From Acinetobacter sp. ASP199 (GTDB lineage: Bacteria; Pseudomonadota; Gammaproteobacteria; Pseudomonadales; Moraxellaceae): DNA of 64,000 nucleotides. Every line of letters begins with the position of its first letter. The stretch's first letter is position 1. The notes beneath the pieces were generated by a model. That model was not told the DNA's origin. It did no database searches and saw only the letters and a program-made list of their open reading frames with translations. Made by a program: the position numbers and the translations under genes. Of the stretch, positions 40,901-49,007 are shown piece by piece. The stretch spans positions 1,178,001 through 1,242,000 of the forward strand of contig NZ_CP062182.1 of the NCBI RefSeq assembly GCF_022700675.1, written 5' to 3'.

Positions 40901-43489
40901 GAAGCAGCATTGGCAAATGAAGACGCTAGTCTTGCTGATTACAAGGCTGCTGAGGATGCACTAGAAGAAGTTGTTGAAGATGCTAAAGCATCAGAAGCCA
41001 CAGAAAGTTCAGATGAAAAGACAGTGGAAGCAGCAAAAGACCGTTTGAAAGCTTTAATTATAGAAAAAACCCCTATTTTAGATCGTTTAGATGGTGTCGA
41101 GCTTGCTGAAGCAAAAGTATTGCTTGCAGATGGTAAAACATTAGTTTTTGAGTCTAATGATTTAACTGAAATTACAGATTTTATTACGACTTTAACTAAT
41201 GGGTTTGACGCAGCTGTTGCACAAGAAGCTTTAGAGGATGCTGCTGAAATACAATTAGATGCAGTTATCTTTAAGGCTGAAAATCTATCAGCAGATAATC
41301 CTAAAGATCAAGAACTACTTCAAGATGCTATTCAAAAAGCTAAGGCTTTAAAATTAAAATCTTATACCTCGGAAGCTCAGTTTGTTGAAGAAGCACAAGA
41401 GCTGCAAAAAGTTTTGGATACGATTTCAATTTCATCTCAAACAAAAATAGGCGATGTTAATACATATGCCACACTTGAGGTAAATCCAAAAACAACAGAT
41501 TTTTATGATAAGGATGGAAATGTCGTTTCAAAACTTACAGCTAGTGGAGTTAGTCTAGTTGATTTAGGTTTGGGTGGGGTCTTAGATGCATCAGTTGTAG
41601 AAAAATATAACGGAATAAGTTTTACAGTTAAGCCAAACCAAACATTATCATTTACATATGAAGCAAAATTAAACGGTTTGGCTTCTGGTACCAAGCTAGA
41701 TATTGTTTTATTAAAACAAGAATTGGTGAATGGTCAGTATGTTTGGACTTCTGAAACAATTGGTTCTGGGTCAATAGGGTCAGCATTATTTATTCCAATT
41801 AGTAGTATCAATGTTAATGTCATGGATTTGACAGAAGGAAGCTATAAACTTATTGCTAGCCCATCATCTGAAGCAAGTTTAAGCTTGCTTGGTGGTTTGA
41901 CCTCCACAATGGCGGATTTGGTTGTAAAAGATTATTCTGATTATGATGATTTAGGATTGAAAGGTTATAGCCAACAAGGGAATATTTTTGATCAAGCTAA
42001 TGTAATTACAACATCGGAATTGAGCTCAATCACATTAAATGATTCGAAAACGTACCAATTGTATTACGACAAATTTGTTGTAGATACGCAATATGGTGTG
42101 CTAACTGTCTACAAAGACACAGGTGATTATATATTTGAACCATCAACAAAAGATATTTCATTTATTGGTAAGAAAGAAACAATTAAGTTTGTTTATTCTG
42201 AAAATGGACAAGAAAAATATATCAATTTAAATGTTGGTATTGAGAGTCCTGATGTTGAAACAGATTTTGATGAACCGAAGCCAATTAAAAACTTTGAAGC
42301 TATTGATGATCAAGCCATTGTTAATCTTAACTTAAGTCAAACTAATGAAGTTTTAGATAAAAGTGGATTTAAAGGAGAGGTTACGAAAAAAGATGGTACT
42401 TCAATTGATCTAGAAAAAATTTCTAATCCAAAAACAGAGAGTTTTAAATTTTATTCTATCACAGATAAAGTAACGTTTAGTTTTAGTTTGACTGGTAAAG
42501 GTAAAGTCTTTAGTTTTTATGCGAAAGAAAACTCTACAGTTAACCAAGATTGGGTACTTAAAAAAGATGGTATTGAGATTCAACGTGGAACATTAGGCCA
42601 GAACGATCAGTTGATTTTGGATGGATTATACGAAGGTGGATATACGCTTGAATTAACTAATACTGGTTCTTCGGCTGGACTTGAAAATATTGCTATAATA
42701 TCTACTGATTTATTTAACTATGAAACAGAAGAAAATCAAAATAATCAGATTTTAGGAAATATCCTTAAAAATGATAATTTTGATAATGTGTTATACAAAT
42801 TATTTATAAATGCTGAAGATAGTCTAGTTCAAATTAAAGGTGTATATGGTCAAGATACTGGTCAAACATTTAAGGGTACATATGGAACTTTAACGATCTG
42901 GATGAATGGACAATATCAATATGATTTAAATCCTGATGTAACGGCCCAGGAGTTTGGTGAAGTAGAGCATTTTGAATATCAAATAAAAGCAGCGAATGGT
43001 GATGTAACTACAGCAAGCTTAGATATAAATTTATCGTCATACCAACTCATTAATAATGAAGATAGTGAAACGCTTTCATTGTTAAAAGGTAGCACTGGAA
43101 ATGACATACTAATGGGTAATGAATATTCAAATACTATTGTTGGTAATGGTGGTCATGATACACTGATTTATAAAGTTCTTGAGGGTGCAGAAAACTCAGG
43201 TACAGGTGGTAATGGTCACGATACATGGACGGATTTCGGCGTAAAAGTTGATAATCTCGATGGTATTAATATTTCAGAATTACTTGTTGGATTTGAGAAA
43301 GGTGTTAGTGATATTAAACAGTTTATCTCTGTGAACTATGATGAGTCTAAGGGCGAAGCAGTACTTTCAATCGATCGTGATGGTACATCTGGTGGGCTTT
43401 ATCAGAGTACGAAGTTACTGACTTTAACAAATCAAACTAAACCAGTAACATTGGATGAATTGTTAGAAAATAACCAAATCATTTTCTAA
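37943..43489 (+). CDS. Large type I-secreted repeat adhesin (BapA-prefix type)
   Basis: This protein of about 1848 residues is probably a surface adhesin. Residues 1-110 match the BapA prefix-like domain (GEKIVINNF; SLVF) and are followed by a Gly/Ala-rich hydrophobic stretch (LWPWVAGAAVIGGLAIAAD) as in retained T1SS adhesins. Residues about 145-1025 are eleven helical modules of 73-88 residues (for example DAIENAKDSLNELTG.EKSQVE and DYKAAEDALE.VVE), like FIVAR domains, rather than the Ig-like repeats of Bap. Two degenerate modules follow. The last 650 residues resemble the Bap C-terminus, with an RTX-like GSTGNDILMGN and a type I secretion signal region. ATG 37943 fits the ribosome binding site. 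The T1SS operon at 49008-53874 is the likely exporter. There is no clear LapG-type AAG cleavage motif. Confidence 0.87.
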   Translation: MQVQVISKSNGANNLIKEYSQEIGLNESSVVLVDVKVEDVEKIEHLNNQIEITLKNGEKIVINNFNIEESSLVFRNEQSEMSLFDFETISYNPINDIELLLNEGVKGLFTELWPWVAGAAVIGGLAIAADGSSGSNSNYGNNNLSEQEIAKALLEQAIENAKDALATLTGEEKSAVEKALAKAEAELVKEGATADDFTKAATDLNEVVSGAQILENQEDAADKLADAKADLSDAIENAKDSLNELTGEEKSQVEAEIAEAEAVLAKEDANVDDYKAAEDALEKVVEDAKASEATEGSADQLADAKADLSNAIENAKDSLNELTGKEKSQVEAAIDEAEAVWAKEDANIADYKAAEDALEKVVAKAEAAQSLKDAADLAAEVAEAEAQAYADAKQSLVDSIAAAKEAVKVLTGSEKSLVEEALATAEAELVKEGATADDFNAAASDLDAVVEVAQILENKEGAADKLADAKADLSDAIENAKDSLNELTGEEKSQVEAEIAEAEAVLAKEDANVDDYKAAEDALEEVVEDAKASEATEGSADQLADAKADLSDAIENAKDSLNELTGKEKSQVKAAIDEAEAVWAKEDANIADYKAAEDALEKVVAKAEAAQSLKDAADLAAEVAEAEAQAYADAKQSLVDSIAAAKEAVKVLTGSEKSLVEEALATAEAELVKEGATADDFNAAASELDAVVEVAQIFENKEGAADKLADAKADLSDAIENAKESLNELTGEEKSQVEAEIAEAEAVLAKEDANVDDYKAAEDALEEVVEDAKASEATEGSADQLADAKADLSDAIENAKDSLNELTGKEKSQVEAEIAEAEAVWAKEDANIADYKAAEDALEKVVAKAEAAQSLKDAADLAAEVAEAEAQAYADAKQSLVDSIAAAKEAVKVLTGSEKSLVEEALATAEAELVKEGATADDFNAAASELDAVVEVAQIFENKEGAADKLADAKADLSDAIENAKESLNELTGEEKSQVEAAIAEAEAALANEDASLADYKAAEDALEEVVEDAKASEATESSDEKTVEAAKDRLKALIIEKTPILDRLDGVELAEAKVLLADGKTLVFESNDLTEITDFITTLTNGFDAAVAQEALEDAAEIQLDAVIFKAENLSADNPKDQELLQDAIQKAKALKLKSYTSEAQFVEEAQELQKVLDTISISSQTKIGDVNTYATLEVNPKTTDFYDKDGNVVSKLTASGVSLVDLGLGGVLDASVVEKYNGISFTVKPNQTLSFTYEAKLNGLASGTKLDIVLLKQELVNGQYVWTSETIGSGSIGSALFIPISSINVNVMDLTEGSYKLIASPSSEASLSLLGGLTSTMADLVVKDYSDYDDLGLKGYSQQGNIFDQANVITTSELSSITLNDSKTYQLYYDKFVVDTQYGVLTVYKDTGDYIFEPSTKDISFIGKKETIKFVYSENGQEKYINLNVGIESPDVETDFDEPKPIKNFEAIDDQAIVNLNLSQTNEVLDKSGFKGEVTKKDGTSIDLEKISNPKTESFKFYSITDKVTFSFSLTGKGKVFSFYAKENSTVNQDWVLKKDGIEIQRGTLGQNDQLILDGLYEGGYTLELTNTGSSAGLENIAIISTDLFNYETEENQNNQILGNILKNDNFDNVLYKLFINAEDSLVQIKGVYGQDTGQTFKGTYGTLTIWMNGQYQYDLNPDVTAQEFGEVEHFEYQIKAANGDVTTASLDINLSSYQLINNEDSETLSLLKGSTGNDILMGNEYSNTIVGNGGHDTLIYKVLEGAENSGTGGNGHDTWTDFGVKVDNLDGINISELLVGFEKGVSDIKQFISVNYDESKGEAVLSIDRDGTSGGLYQSTKLLTLTNQTKPVTLDELLENNQIIF
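38380..41010 (+). repeat. 726-bp tandem super-repeats in the adhesin gene
   Basis: The helical modules repeat in a three-module period of 726 bp (242 residues). Copies begin near 38383 (diverged first module), 39109, 39835 and 40561 (partial). The last three are nearly identical; the differences are mostly single codons, such as a Trp codon in the third module. This near-identity implies recent duplication or gene conversion, and the region is easy to mis-assemble from short reads. Confidence 0.9.
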
Positions 43490-43512
43490 TCTAAAATTAG
43501 TTCAATGAAATA

Positions 43513-43545
43513 AAAAATCCCTGACATCGGTTGGGGATTTTTTTA
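43513..43545 (+). terminator. Intrinsic terminator of the adhesin
   Basis: The stem AAATCCC / GGGGATTT (about 43515-43521, 43533-43540) with an A-run and T7 lies 25 bp after the stop. Confidence 0.83.
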
Positions 43546-43638
43546 TGCATTCACTTTAAAAGAGTGACTAAAAACTTTATGAAAAATAGTGCTTAGGTTA
43601 AGATGAGCCATCATTTGTAAAAGCATTCTAGAAGACCT

Positions 43639-45060
43639 ATGCAACCATTTGTTCTATATAACTCAGAGCAACGTAAAAAAGTAGAATTTGTTCCTCGTAA
43701 AGAAGGTCAGATTGATCTGTATGTTTGTGGTATGACGGTCTATGACTATTGTCATATTGGACATGCACGTACAGTGGTTGCATTCGACTATATTATCCGT
43801 TTCTTGCGTAGCCAGGGCTGGCAGGTGAAATACGTACGTAATATCACCGACATTGACGACAAAATTATTAAACGTGCCAATGAAAATGGTGAAAGCATTT
43901 CATCACTCACCAGCCGTTTTATTGATGCGATGAATGAAGACTTTGCCAAATTAGGCTGTCTTGCGCCGGATGCTGCACCAAAAGCCACTGACTATATTGA
44001 TCAAATGCAAAATATGATTGGTACCCTTGTGGATAACGGTACAGCATATCCAGCCAATAATGGCGACGTGTATTTTGAAGTTGAAAAGTTTGCGAAATAC
44101 GGTCGTTTATCTGGTCGTAAACTGGAAGACATGCAAGCGGGTGCATCAGACCGTGTAGATGTAGAAGTTGAGAAAAAACATCCATTTGACTTTGTACTGT
44201 GGAAACATGCTAAAGAAAATGAACCATCTTGGACATCTCCTTGGGGCAATGGTCGCCCAGGCTGGCATATTGAATGTTCAGCCATGTCGACTTGCTGCCT
44301 GGGTAATCATTTTGATATTCATGGCGGTGGTGCTGATTTAAGCTTCCCGCATCATGAAAATGAGATTGCACAATCTGAAGCAGCGACAGGTGAACAGTAT
44401 GTGAACTACTGGATGCATGCTGGCTTCATCAACGTCGATGGCGAAAAAATGTCGAAGTCTTTGGGCAACTTCTTCACCATTCGTGATGTGATTGAAAAAT
44501 TCCATCCTGAAGTGGTGCGTTACTTTATCGTGTCTTCACACTATCGCAGCCCAGTGAACTATTCTGATGTAGCATTAAAAGAAGCGAAAAATACGCTGAT
44601 GCGTTTCTATCATTCCTTTAAAGCTTATCAAGCGGTATATGGCGAGCTAGTTGTTGAAACTCTAGATCAAAGCTTTGTTGAACGTTTCAATACGGCAATG
44701 CGTGATGACTTCAATACCCCAGAAGCCATTGCAGTATTGTTTGAACTGAATAAAGAGCTCAACCGTGCGGTAAAAGACCAGAATCAGGAACAGGCTGCTG
44801 TTTATTATTCTACTTTGCGTCATCTCACCAATATTCTAGGTCTGGTGCAGCACAATGTTGATGAATTCTTGAAGTCTGATATAGGTCAGGAAGCTTTAGG
44901 CTTATCTCAAGCACAGATTGAAGACCTGATCCAGCAACGTAAAGATGCCAAGAAAGAGAAAAACTTTGCTCGTGCCGATGAAATCCGCCAGTCTTTATTA
45001 GACCAAGGCGTGGTTTTGGAAGATACCCGTCAAGGTACGGTATGGCGTCGTGCTGATTAA
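43639..45060 (+). CDS. cysS: Cysteinyl-tRNA synthetase
   Basis: CysS charges tRNA-Cys. The 473-residue class I synthetase shows the HIGH-type motif in [16 protein letters not shown] (about 36-51), the zinc-binding [23 protein letters not shown] and [14 protein letters not shown], and the [11 protein letters not shown] motif at about 271-281. The length is normal. It lies between the adhesin and tRNA-Gly, with which it has no known functional link. Confidence 0.95.
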   Translation: MQPFVLYNSEQRKKVEFVPRKEGQIDLYVCGMTVYDYCHIGHARTVVAFDYIIRFLRSQGWQVKYVRNITDIDDKIIKRANENGESISSLTSRFIDAMNEDFAKLGCLAPDAAPKATDYIDQMQNMIGTLVDNGTAYPANNGDVYFEVEKFAKYGRLSGRKLEDMQAGASDRVDVEVEKKHPFDFVLWKHAKENEPSWTSPWGNGRPGWHIECSAMSTCCLGNHFDIHGGGADLSFPHHENEIAQSEAATGEQYVNYWMHAGFINVDGEKMSKSLGNFFTIRDVIEKFHPEVVRYFIVSSHYRSPVNYSDVALKEAKNTLMRFYHSFKAYQAVYGELVVETLDQSFVERFNTAMRDDFNTPEAIAVLFELNKELNRAVKDQNQEQAAVYYSTLRHLTNILGLVQHNVDEFLKSDIGQEALGLSQAQIEDLIQQRKDAKKEKNFARADEIRQSLLDQGVVLEDTRQGTVWRRAD

Positions 45061-45084
45061 TTCAGCAGTTGAATCGATAGAGAG

Positions 45085-45112
45085 TTGACAGTTACAGGAA
45101 ACTCTCTATAAT
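45085..45112 (+). promoter_or_regulatory. Sigma70 promoter of tRNA-Gly
   Basis: Consensus TTGACA (45085-45090) and TATAAT (45107-45112) are 16 bp apart. The tRNA begins 14 bp after the -10, as expected for a stable RNA gene. Confidence 0.85.
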
Positions 45113-45125
45113 TCACTCCCATATT

Positions 45126-45201
<76 letters not shown>

Positions 45202-45207
45202 AAATTT

Positions 45208-45240
45208 AAAAAACCCTGATCGAAAGATTGGGGTTTTTTA
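45208..45240 (+). terminator. Intrinsic terminator of tRNA-Gly
   Basis: The stem CCCTGATC / GATTGGGG-type closes a GAAA tetraloop (45214-45233). It is flanked by A6 and T6. Confidence 0.85.
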
Positions 45241-45461
45241 TTGCCTACACAAAATAAAAAAAGGAAAATCAGAACTGATTTATATGATTACACTCTGAAT
45301 AATGATGGGCCTGTTCTAAGAGAAATTTCAAAAGATTCTGTGTAAGTTTTATGAAAAGCCATACATTTTGAAACCTGCAATTTGAATAGATATGATAAAA
45401 TTACGAAAATTATTTTTTGCTAGACTGAGTCAACTCTGTATAGAGTTAAGGTAAACCTACT

Positions 45462-46454
45462 TTGAACCCACCAAATATGCCAAATCAAATAGACTTCCAG
45501 AAAGTTGCACTTGAAACACTGCGTATCGAAGAACAAGCATTACAGATTTTAGCCACGCAAATTGATGAGCGTTTTAGTCAGGCATGTGAAATTATCCTGC
45601 AGTGCAAAGGTCGTCTGGTGATTACCGGGATGGGGAAATCCGGGCATATTGGCCGTAAAATGGCGGCAACTTTTGCCTCTACAGGTACGCCTTCATTCTT
45701 TATGCATCCAGGCGAAGCAGGGCATGGTGATCTCGGTATGCTGGTGCCGGGAGATGTGCTGATTGCCATTTCCAACTCGGGCAAGAGTGATGAAATCATG
45801 ATGCTGATGCCTTTGATCAAGCGTCTGGAAATTCCTCTAATTACCATCAGCGGCGATGCCAAAGGTCCAATGCCACAAAATGCTGATGTGGCTTTAACCT
45901 TAGGCAATCTTCAGGAAGCTTGTCCGCTCGGTCTGGCTCCGACTTCTAGTACAACCGCAACTTTAGCGCTAGGTGATGCTCTGGCTGTAGCGCTGCTAGA
46001 TGCGCGTGGCTTTACCGCTGATGATTTTGCCTTGTCACATCCAGCTGGAGCATTGGGTAAGCGTTTACTACTACACGTAAAACACTTAATGCACACTGCT
46101 TCAGAGCTGCCAAAAGTTTCACCAGATACACCGATGAATCAAGTTTTATACGAAATTTCAAATAAACGCCTAGGTTTAACCACAATTGTGGACCAAAATG
46201 ATGTTCTGCTGGGTATTTTTACTGATGGTGACTTGCGCCGCTTGATCGACAAGCAGCAAGGTTTTGATGTCAATCTGCCGGTTCAGGAAGTGATGACCAA
46301 GAATCCTTTGACGATTTCTCAGGAAGCACGTGCTGTAGTGGCGCTAGAACGCATGAACGAACGTAAAATTAATCAATTTGTAGTAGTTGATGATGCCAAT
46401 AAAGTTATTGGCGTAATTAGTATGCATGACCTGATTCAGGCTGGGGTAAATTAA
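45462..46454 (+). CDS. kdsD: D-arabinose 5-phosphate isomerase
   Basis: KdsD converts ribulose-5-phosphate to arabinose-5-phosphate, the first step towards Kdo. The 330-residue protein has an N-terminal SIS domain (VITGMGKSGHIGRKMAATFASTGTPSFF; HPGEAGHGDLGM; ISNSGKSDEI) and two C-terminal CBS domains. Active-site residues in GKSGHIG and EAGHGD are intact. TTG 45462 has AAGG ten bases upstream; ATG 45477 (MPNQIDFQKV) is an alternative. It is the first gene of kdsD-kdsC-lptC-lptA-lptB, the conserved Kdo/LPS-export operon. Confidence 0.93.
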   Translation: MNPPNMPNQIDFQKVALETLRIEEQALQILATQIDERFSQACEIILQCKGRLVITGMGKSGHIGRKMAATFASTGTPSFFMHPGEAGHGDLGMLVPGDVLIAISNSGKSDEIMMLMPLIKRLEIPLITISGDAKGPMPQNADVALTLGNLQEACPLGLAPTSSTTATLALGDALAVALLDARGFTADDFALSHPAGALGKRLLLHVKHLMHTASELPKVSPDTPMNQVLYEISNKRLGLTTIVDQNDVLLGIFTDGDLRRLIDKQQGFDVNLPVQEVMTKNPLTISQEARAVVALERMNERKINQFVVVDDANKVIGVISMHDLIQAGVN

Positions 46455-46457
46455 TAA

Positions 46458-46997
46458 ATGGCATCTTATGTATTGTTAGAGCAGGCACGTGATATTGCTG
46501 CACTGGTGCTTGATGTAGATGGTATTTTAAGTGACGGTTTTGTCACGCTGACCAATACCGGCGATGAGATCAAATCTTTTGATATTCGTGACGGTCTGGG
46601 CATGAAACTGGTTCAGCAAGCTGGAATTAAGGTGATTATTATTACTGGACGCCAAAGTAATATTGTACAGAAACGCATGTCTGATTTAGGTGTAGATTTG
46701 GTCTATCAGGGGCGTGAAGACAAAGGTGTTGCTCTGAAAGAAGCTTGTGCCCAGTTGAATATTGATCCTGAAGATTGCCTGTATATGGGTGATGATTGGC
46801 CTGACCTGTCAGCCTTTGCGATTGCAGGCATGAAAGTGACGGTTCCAAATGGTCATGTCGAAGTACGTCGTCGTGCCGATCTGGTAACTCAGGCGATGGG
46901 CGGCCGTGGTGCAGTGCGCGAGATTTGTGACATGCTTTTAATGTCTAAAGGTGTTTACCAAGAATTACTTGAAAAGTTTACTCGTGCGCCATATTAA
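46458..46997 (+). CDS. kdsC: Kdo-8-phosphate phosphatase
   Basis: KdsC removes the phosphate from Kdo-8-phosphate. The 179-residue HAD phosphatase without a cap has LVLDVDGILSDG (motif I, about 17-28), VIIITGRQSNIV (motif II), EDKGVALKEA with Lys, and YMGDDWPDLSAF (motif III/IV). GRGAVREICDMLL at the C-terminus is characteristic. It begins four bases after kdsD. Confidence 0.94.
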   Translation: MASYVLLEQARDIAALVLDVDGILSDGFVTLTNTGDEIKSFDIRDGLGMKLVQQAGIKVIIITGRQSNIVQKRMSDLGVDLVYQGREDKGVALKEACAQLNIDPEDCLYMGDDWPDLSAFAIAGMKVTVPNGHVEVRRRADLVTQAMGGRGAVREICDMLLMSKGVYQELLEKFTRAPY

Positions 46998-47030
46998 TCA
47001 ATTATACGTTCTGGATTAAGTACACCGCTT

Positions 47031-47579
47031 ATGGATACTAAAGTTTTATACGTAATTGCGATTATTATCGCAGCGATAAGTGGTGGTTATTATTATTTCA
47101 GTGGAAGTGGAAATAAGCTTCAGGTAGATGCTGCACGCAGTATGAAATCCACGGCTGAAAATATTAACTTGACTCAGACCGATGAAACAGGCGAGCTAGC
47201 TGTTCGTGCTCAGGTCGATCGAGTCGAGCAGGATATGCAGAAAAAAACTTCGAAGCTGGAAAATATGAATGCTTCGATGTACAAGGATGGCAAAGTAGAT
47301 TCTACTTTTTATGCCAAACTTGTGAACGGCTATGAAGATAATACTAAAGTGATCCTTTCACAGCAGGTGGTCGCCACCAAGATTCTGCAGGATGGTCAGC
47401 TTCAATTCAAGACAGAAGAGTTAACAGGTTTCCCGAAAACACGGGAAATTGAAACGGATAAGGCTGTAGAAGTAACGAGTCCACAGGCTGAGTTTATCAG
47501 TCAGGGATTGAAAGCGAATCTAAATGACGGTCAATACGAATTTTTTAATATTCGAGGAAAGTATGAACCAAATTCTTAA
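47031..47579 (+). CDS. lptC: LPS export protein LptC
   Basis: LptC is the bitopic inner-membrane component of the LPS transport bridge. The 182-residue protein has one N-terminal membrane segment (LYVIAIIIAAISGGYYYFSG) and a periplasmic beta-jellyroll with the family's alternating pattern. The low motif identity is normal for LptC. Position between kdsC and lptA and the length support the call. The lptA start lies 17 bases before its stop. Confidence 0.88.
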   Translation: MDTKVLYVIAIIIAAISGGYYYFSGSGNKLQVDAARSMKSTAENINLTQTDETGELAVRAQVDRVEQDMQKKTSKLENMNASMYKDGKVDSTFYAKLVNGYEDNTKVILSQQVVATKILQDGQLQFKTEELTGFPKTREIETDKAVEVTSPQAEFISQGLKANLNDGQYEFFNIRGKYEPNS

Positions 47580-48129
47580 ACCTAAAATGAAGACTACTTT
47601 CCTGAAGCATACTGCGCTTGCTGCTGTGCTCGGCTTTAGCTCGTTTGCTGCATGGGCAATTCCCTCAGACCGCCAGCAGCCTATTTCACTGGTAGCTGAC
47701 CGTGCCACCTTCAATGAGCGTACCGGTATCACGACTTATACCGGTAATGTCATTATTGAGCAGGGGACTATGAAGCTTCAGGCAAACTCGATTGTGGCGA
47801 ACCTGAACAGCAAGAAGCAAATCAGTACGATTACAGCAAATGGTAGTCCTGCACGTTTCCAGCAAAAGATTGATGCTGCAAAAGGGATTGCTAAAGGTCA
47901 GGCACAGAAGATTGTCTACAACGCCGATACCGGTATTATTACCCTGACAGGTAATGCCTTCCTGGAACAGGACGGTGCCAGTATCCGTGGTAATACACTT
48001 CGCTATAGCATGAATAAAGGTGATATTGAAGCTGTTGGTACGCCGAATAAAACCGGTTCCTCTGCAGGTCGTGTCCAGATTGTGATTCCACCATCCAGTT
48101 CTAAATCCTTCCCAGGAGCACGTGACTAA
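47563..48129 (+). CDS. lptA: LPS export periplasmic protein LptA
   Basis: LptA links LptC to LptD in the periplasmic LPS bridge. The protein of about 188 residues begins with a signal peptide ending FAAWA before IPSDRQQPI. The mature OstA-like domain shows [26 protein letters not shown] and [30 protein letters not shown], the LptA beta-jellyroll repeats. ATG 47563 is preceded by GAGGAAAG; an upstream ATG at 47524 would lengthen the pre-signal region. Its stop overlaps the lptB start by one base. Confidence 0.92.
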   Translation: MNQILKPKMKTTFLKHTALAAVLGFSSFAAWAIPSDRQQPISLVADRATFNERTGITTYTGNVIIEQGTMKLQANSIVANLNSKKQISTITANGSPARFQQKIDAAKGIAKGQAQKIVYNADTGIITLTGNAFLEQDGASIRGNTLRYSMNKGDIEAVGTPNKTGSSAGRVQIVIPPSSSKSFPGARD

Positions 48130-48869
48130 TGGCTGAATCACAGGTTCAAACCTTAACCATTAAACATCTGGCGAAAAACTATAGTAAACGTTGGGTGGTG
48201 AAGGATGTATCCTTCAGCATGGAAAGTGGTCAAATCGTCGGTTTGCTTGGTCCAAATGGTGCCGGTAAAACCACCAGTTTCTATATGGTCGTTGGTCTGG
48301 TACGAATGGATAAAGGTGAAATTTATCTGGATGATCTGGATCTGTCAGATCTGGCCATGCATGAACGTGCCCGTAAAGGGATTGGTTATCTGCCGCAGGA
48401 AGCCTCCATTTTCCGGAAACTGACCATTGCTGAAAATATTATGGCGATTCTTGAAACCCGTAAGGAATTGAGCAAAGCCCAGCGTCAACAGCGTCTGGCA
48501 GCATTACTGGCAGACTTTAAGATTACCCATATCAAAGATTCTCTGGGCATGAGTGTTTCTGGTGGTGAGCGTCGTCGTGCGGAAATTGCCCGTGCGCTGG
48601 CAGCTGATCCAAAATTCATGTTACTCGATGAACCTTTTGCCGGGGTCGATCCGATTTCTGTCGGAGACATTAAAGACATTATTACAACCTTGAAAGATCG
48701 TGGTATTGGCGTATTAATTACCGATCATAATGTACGTGAAACCTTGGCAATCTGTGAGCATGCTTATATTGTCAGTGAAGGGGCAGTGATTGCAGAAGGT
48801 ACACCGCAAGAAATCCTGAATAATGAAACTGTTAGAAAAGTGTATCTGGGTGATGACTTTACAGTGTAA
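48129..48869 (+). CDS. lptB: LPS export ABC ATPase LptB
   Basis: LptB powers extraction of LPS from the inner membrane with LptF and LptG, which are not in the window. The 246-residue ABC ATPase shows Walker [16 protein letters not shown] (about 34-48), the Q-loop [12 protein letters not shown], the signature [16 protein letters not shown], Walker [14 protein letters not shown] and the switch His in [11 protein letters not shown]. It is the last gene of the operon, ended by the terminator at 48895. Confidence 0.96.
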   Translation: MAESQVQTLTIKHLAKNYSKRWVVKDVSFSMESGQIVGLLGPNGAGKTTSFYMVVGLVRMDKGEIYLDDLDLSDLAMHERARKGIGYLPQEASIFRKLTIAENIMAILETRKELSKAQRQQRLAALLADFKITHIKDSLGMSVSGGERRRAEIARALAADPKFMLLDEPFAGVDPISVGDIKDIITTLKDRGIGVLITDHNVRETLAICEHAYIVSEGAVIAEGTPQEILNNETVRKVYLGDDFTV

Positions 48870-48894
48870 TTCGGCTTTATTGCTTTAAGTAAGC

Positions 48895-48934
48895 CCCACA
48901 CATGCAACTTTGCGTTATTGTGTGGGATTTTTTC
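48895..48934 (+). terminator. Intrinsic terminator of the kds-lpt operon
   Basis: The stem CCCACACA / TGTGTGGG (48895-48902 and 48919-48926) has a 16-nt loop, then A and six T. Confidence 0.83.
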
Positions 48935-49007
48935 GTCAAAAATATTTTAGTATCATCATTTTTTAAATATTTTTGGTATATAGTTAGTTTAAAAACGACA
49001 CCAAATC

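Noticed and set aside
38380-41010. Direct repeats considered as a CRISPR array
   Set aside because: The repeats are 726 bp long, in frame and coding; there are no short repeat-spacer units and no cas genes.
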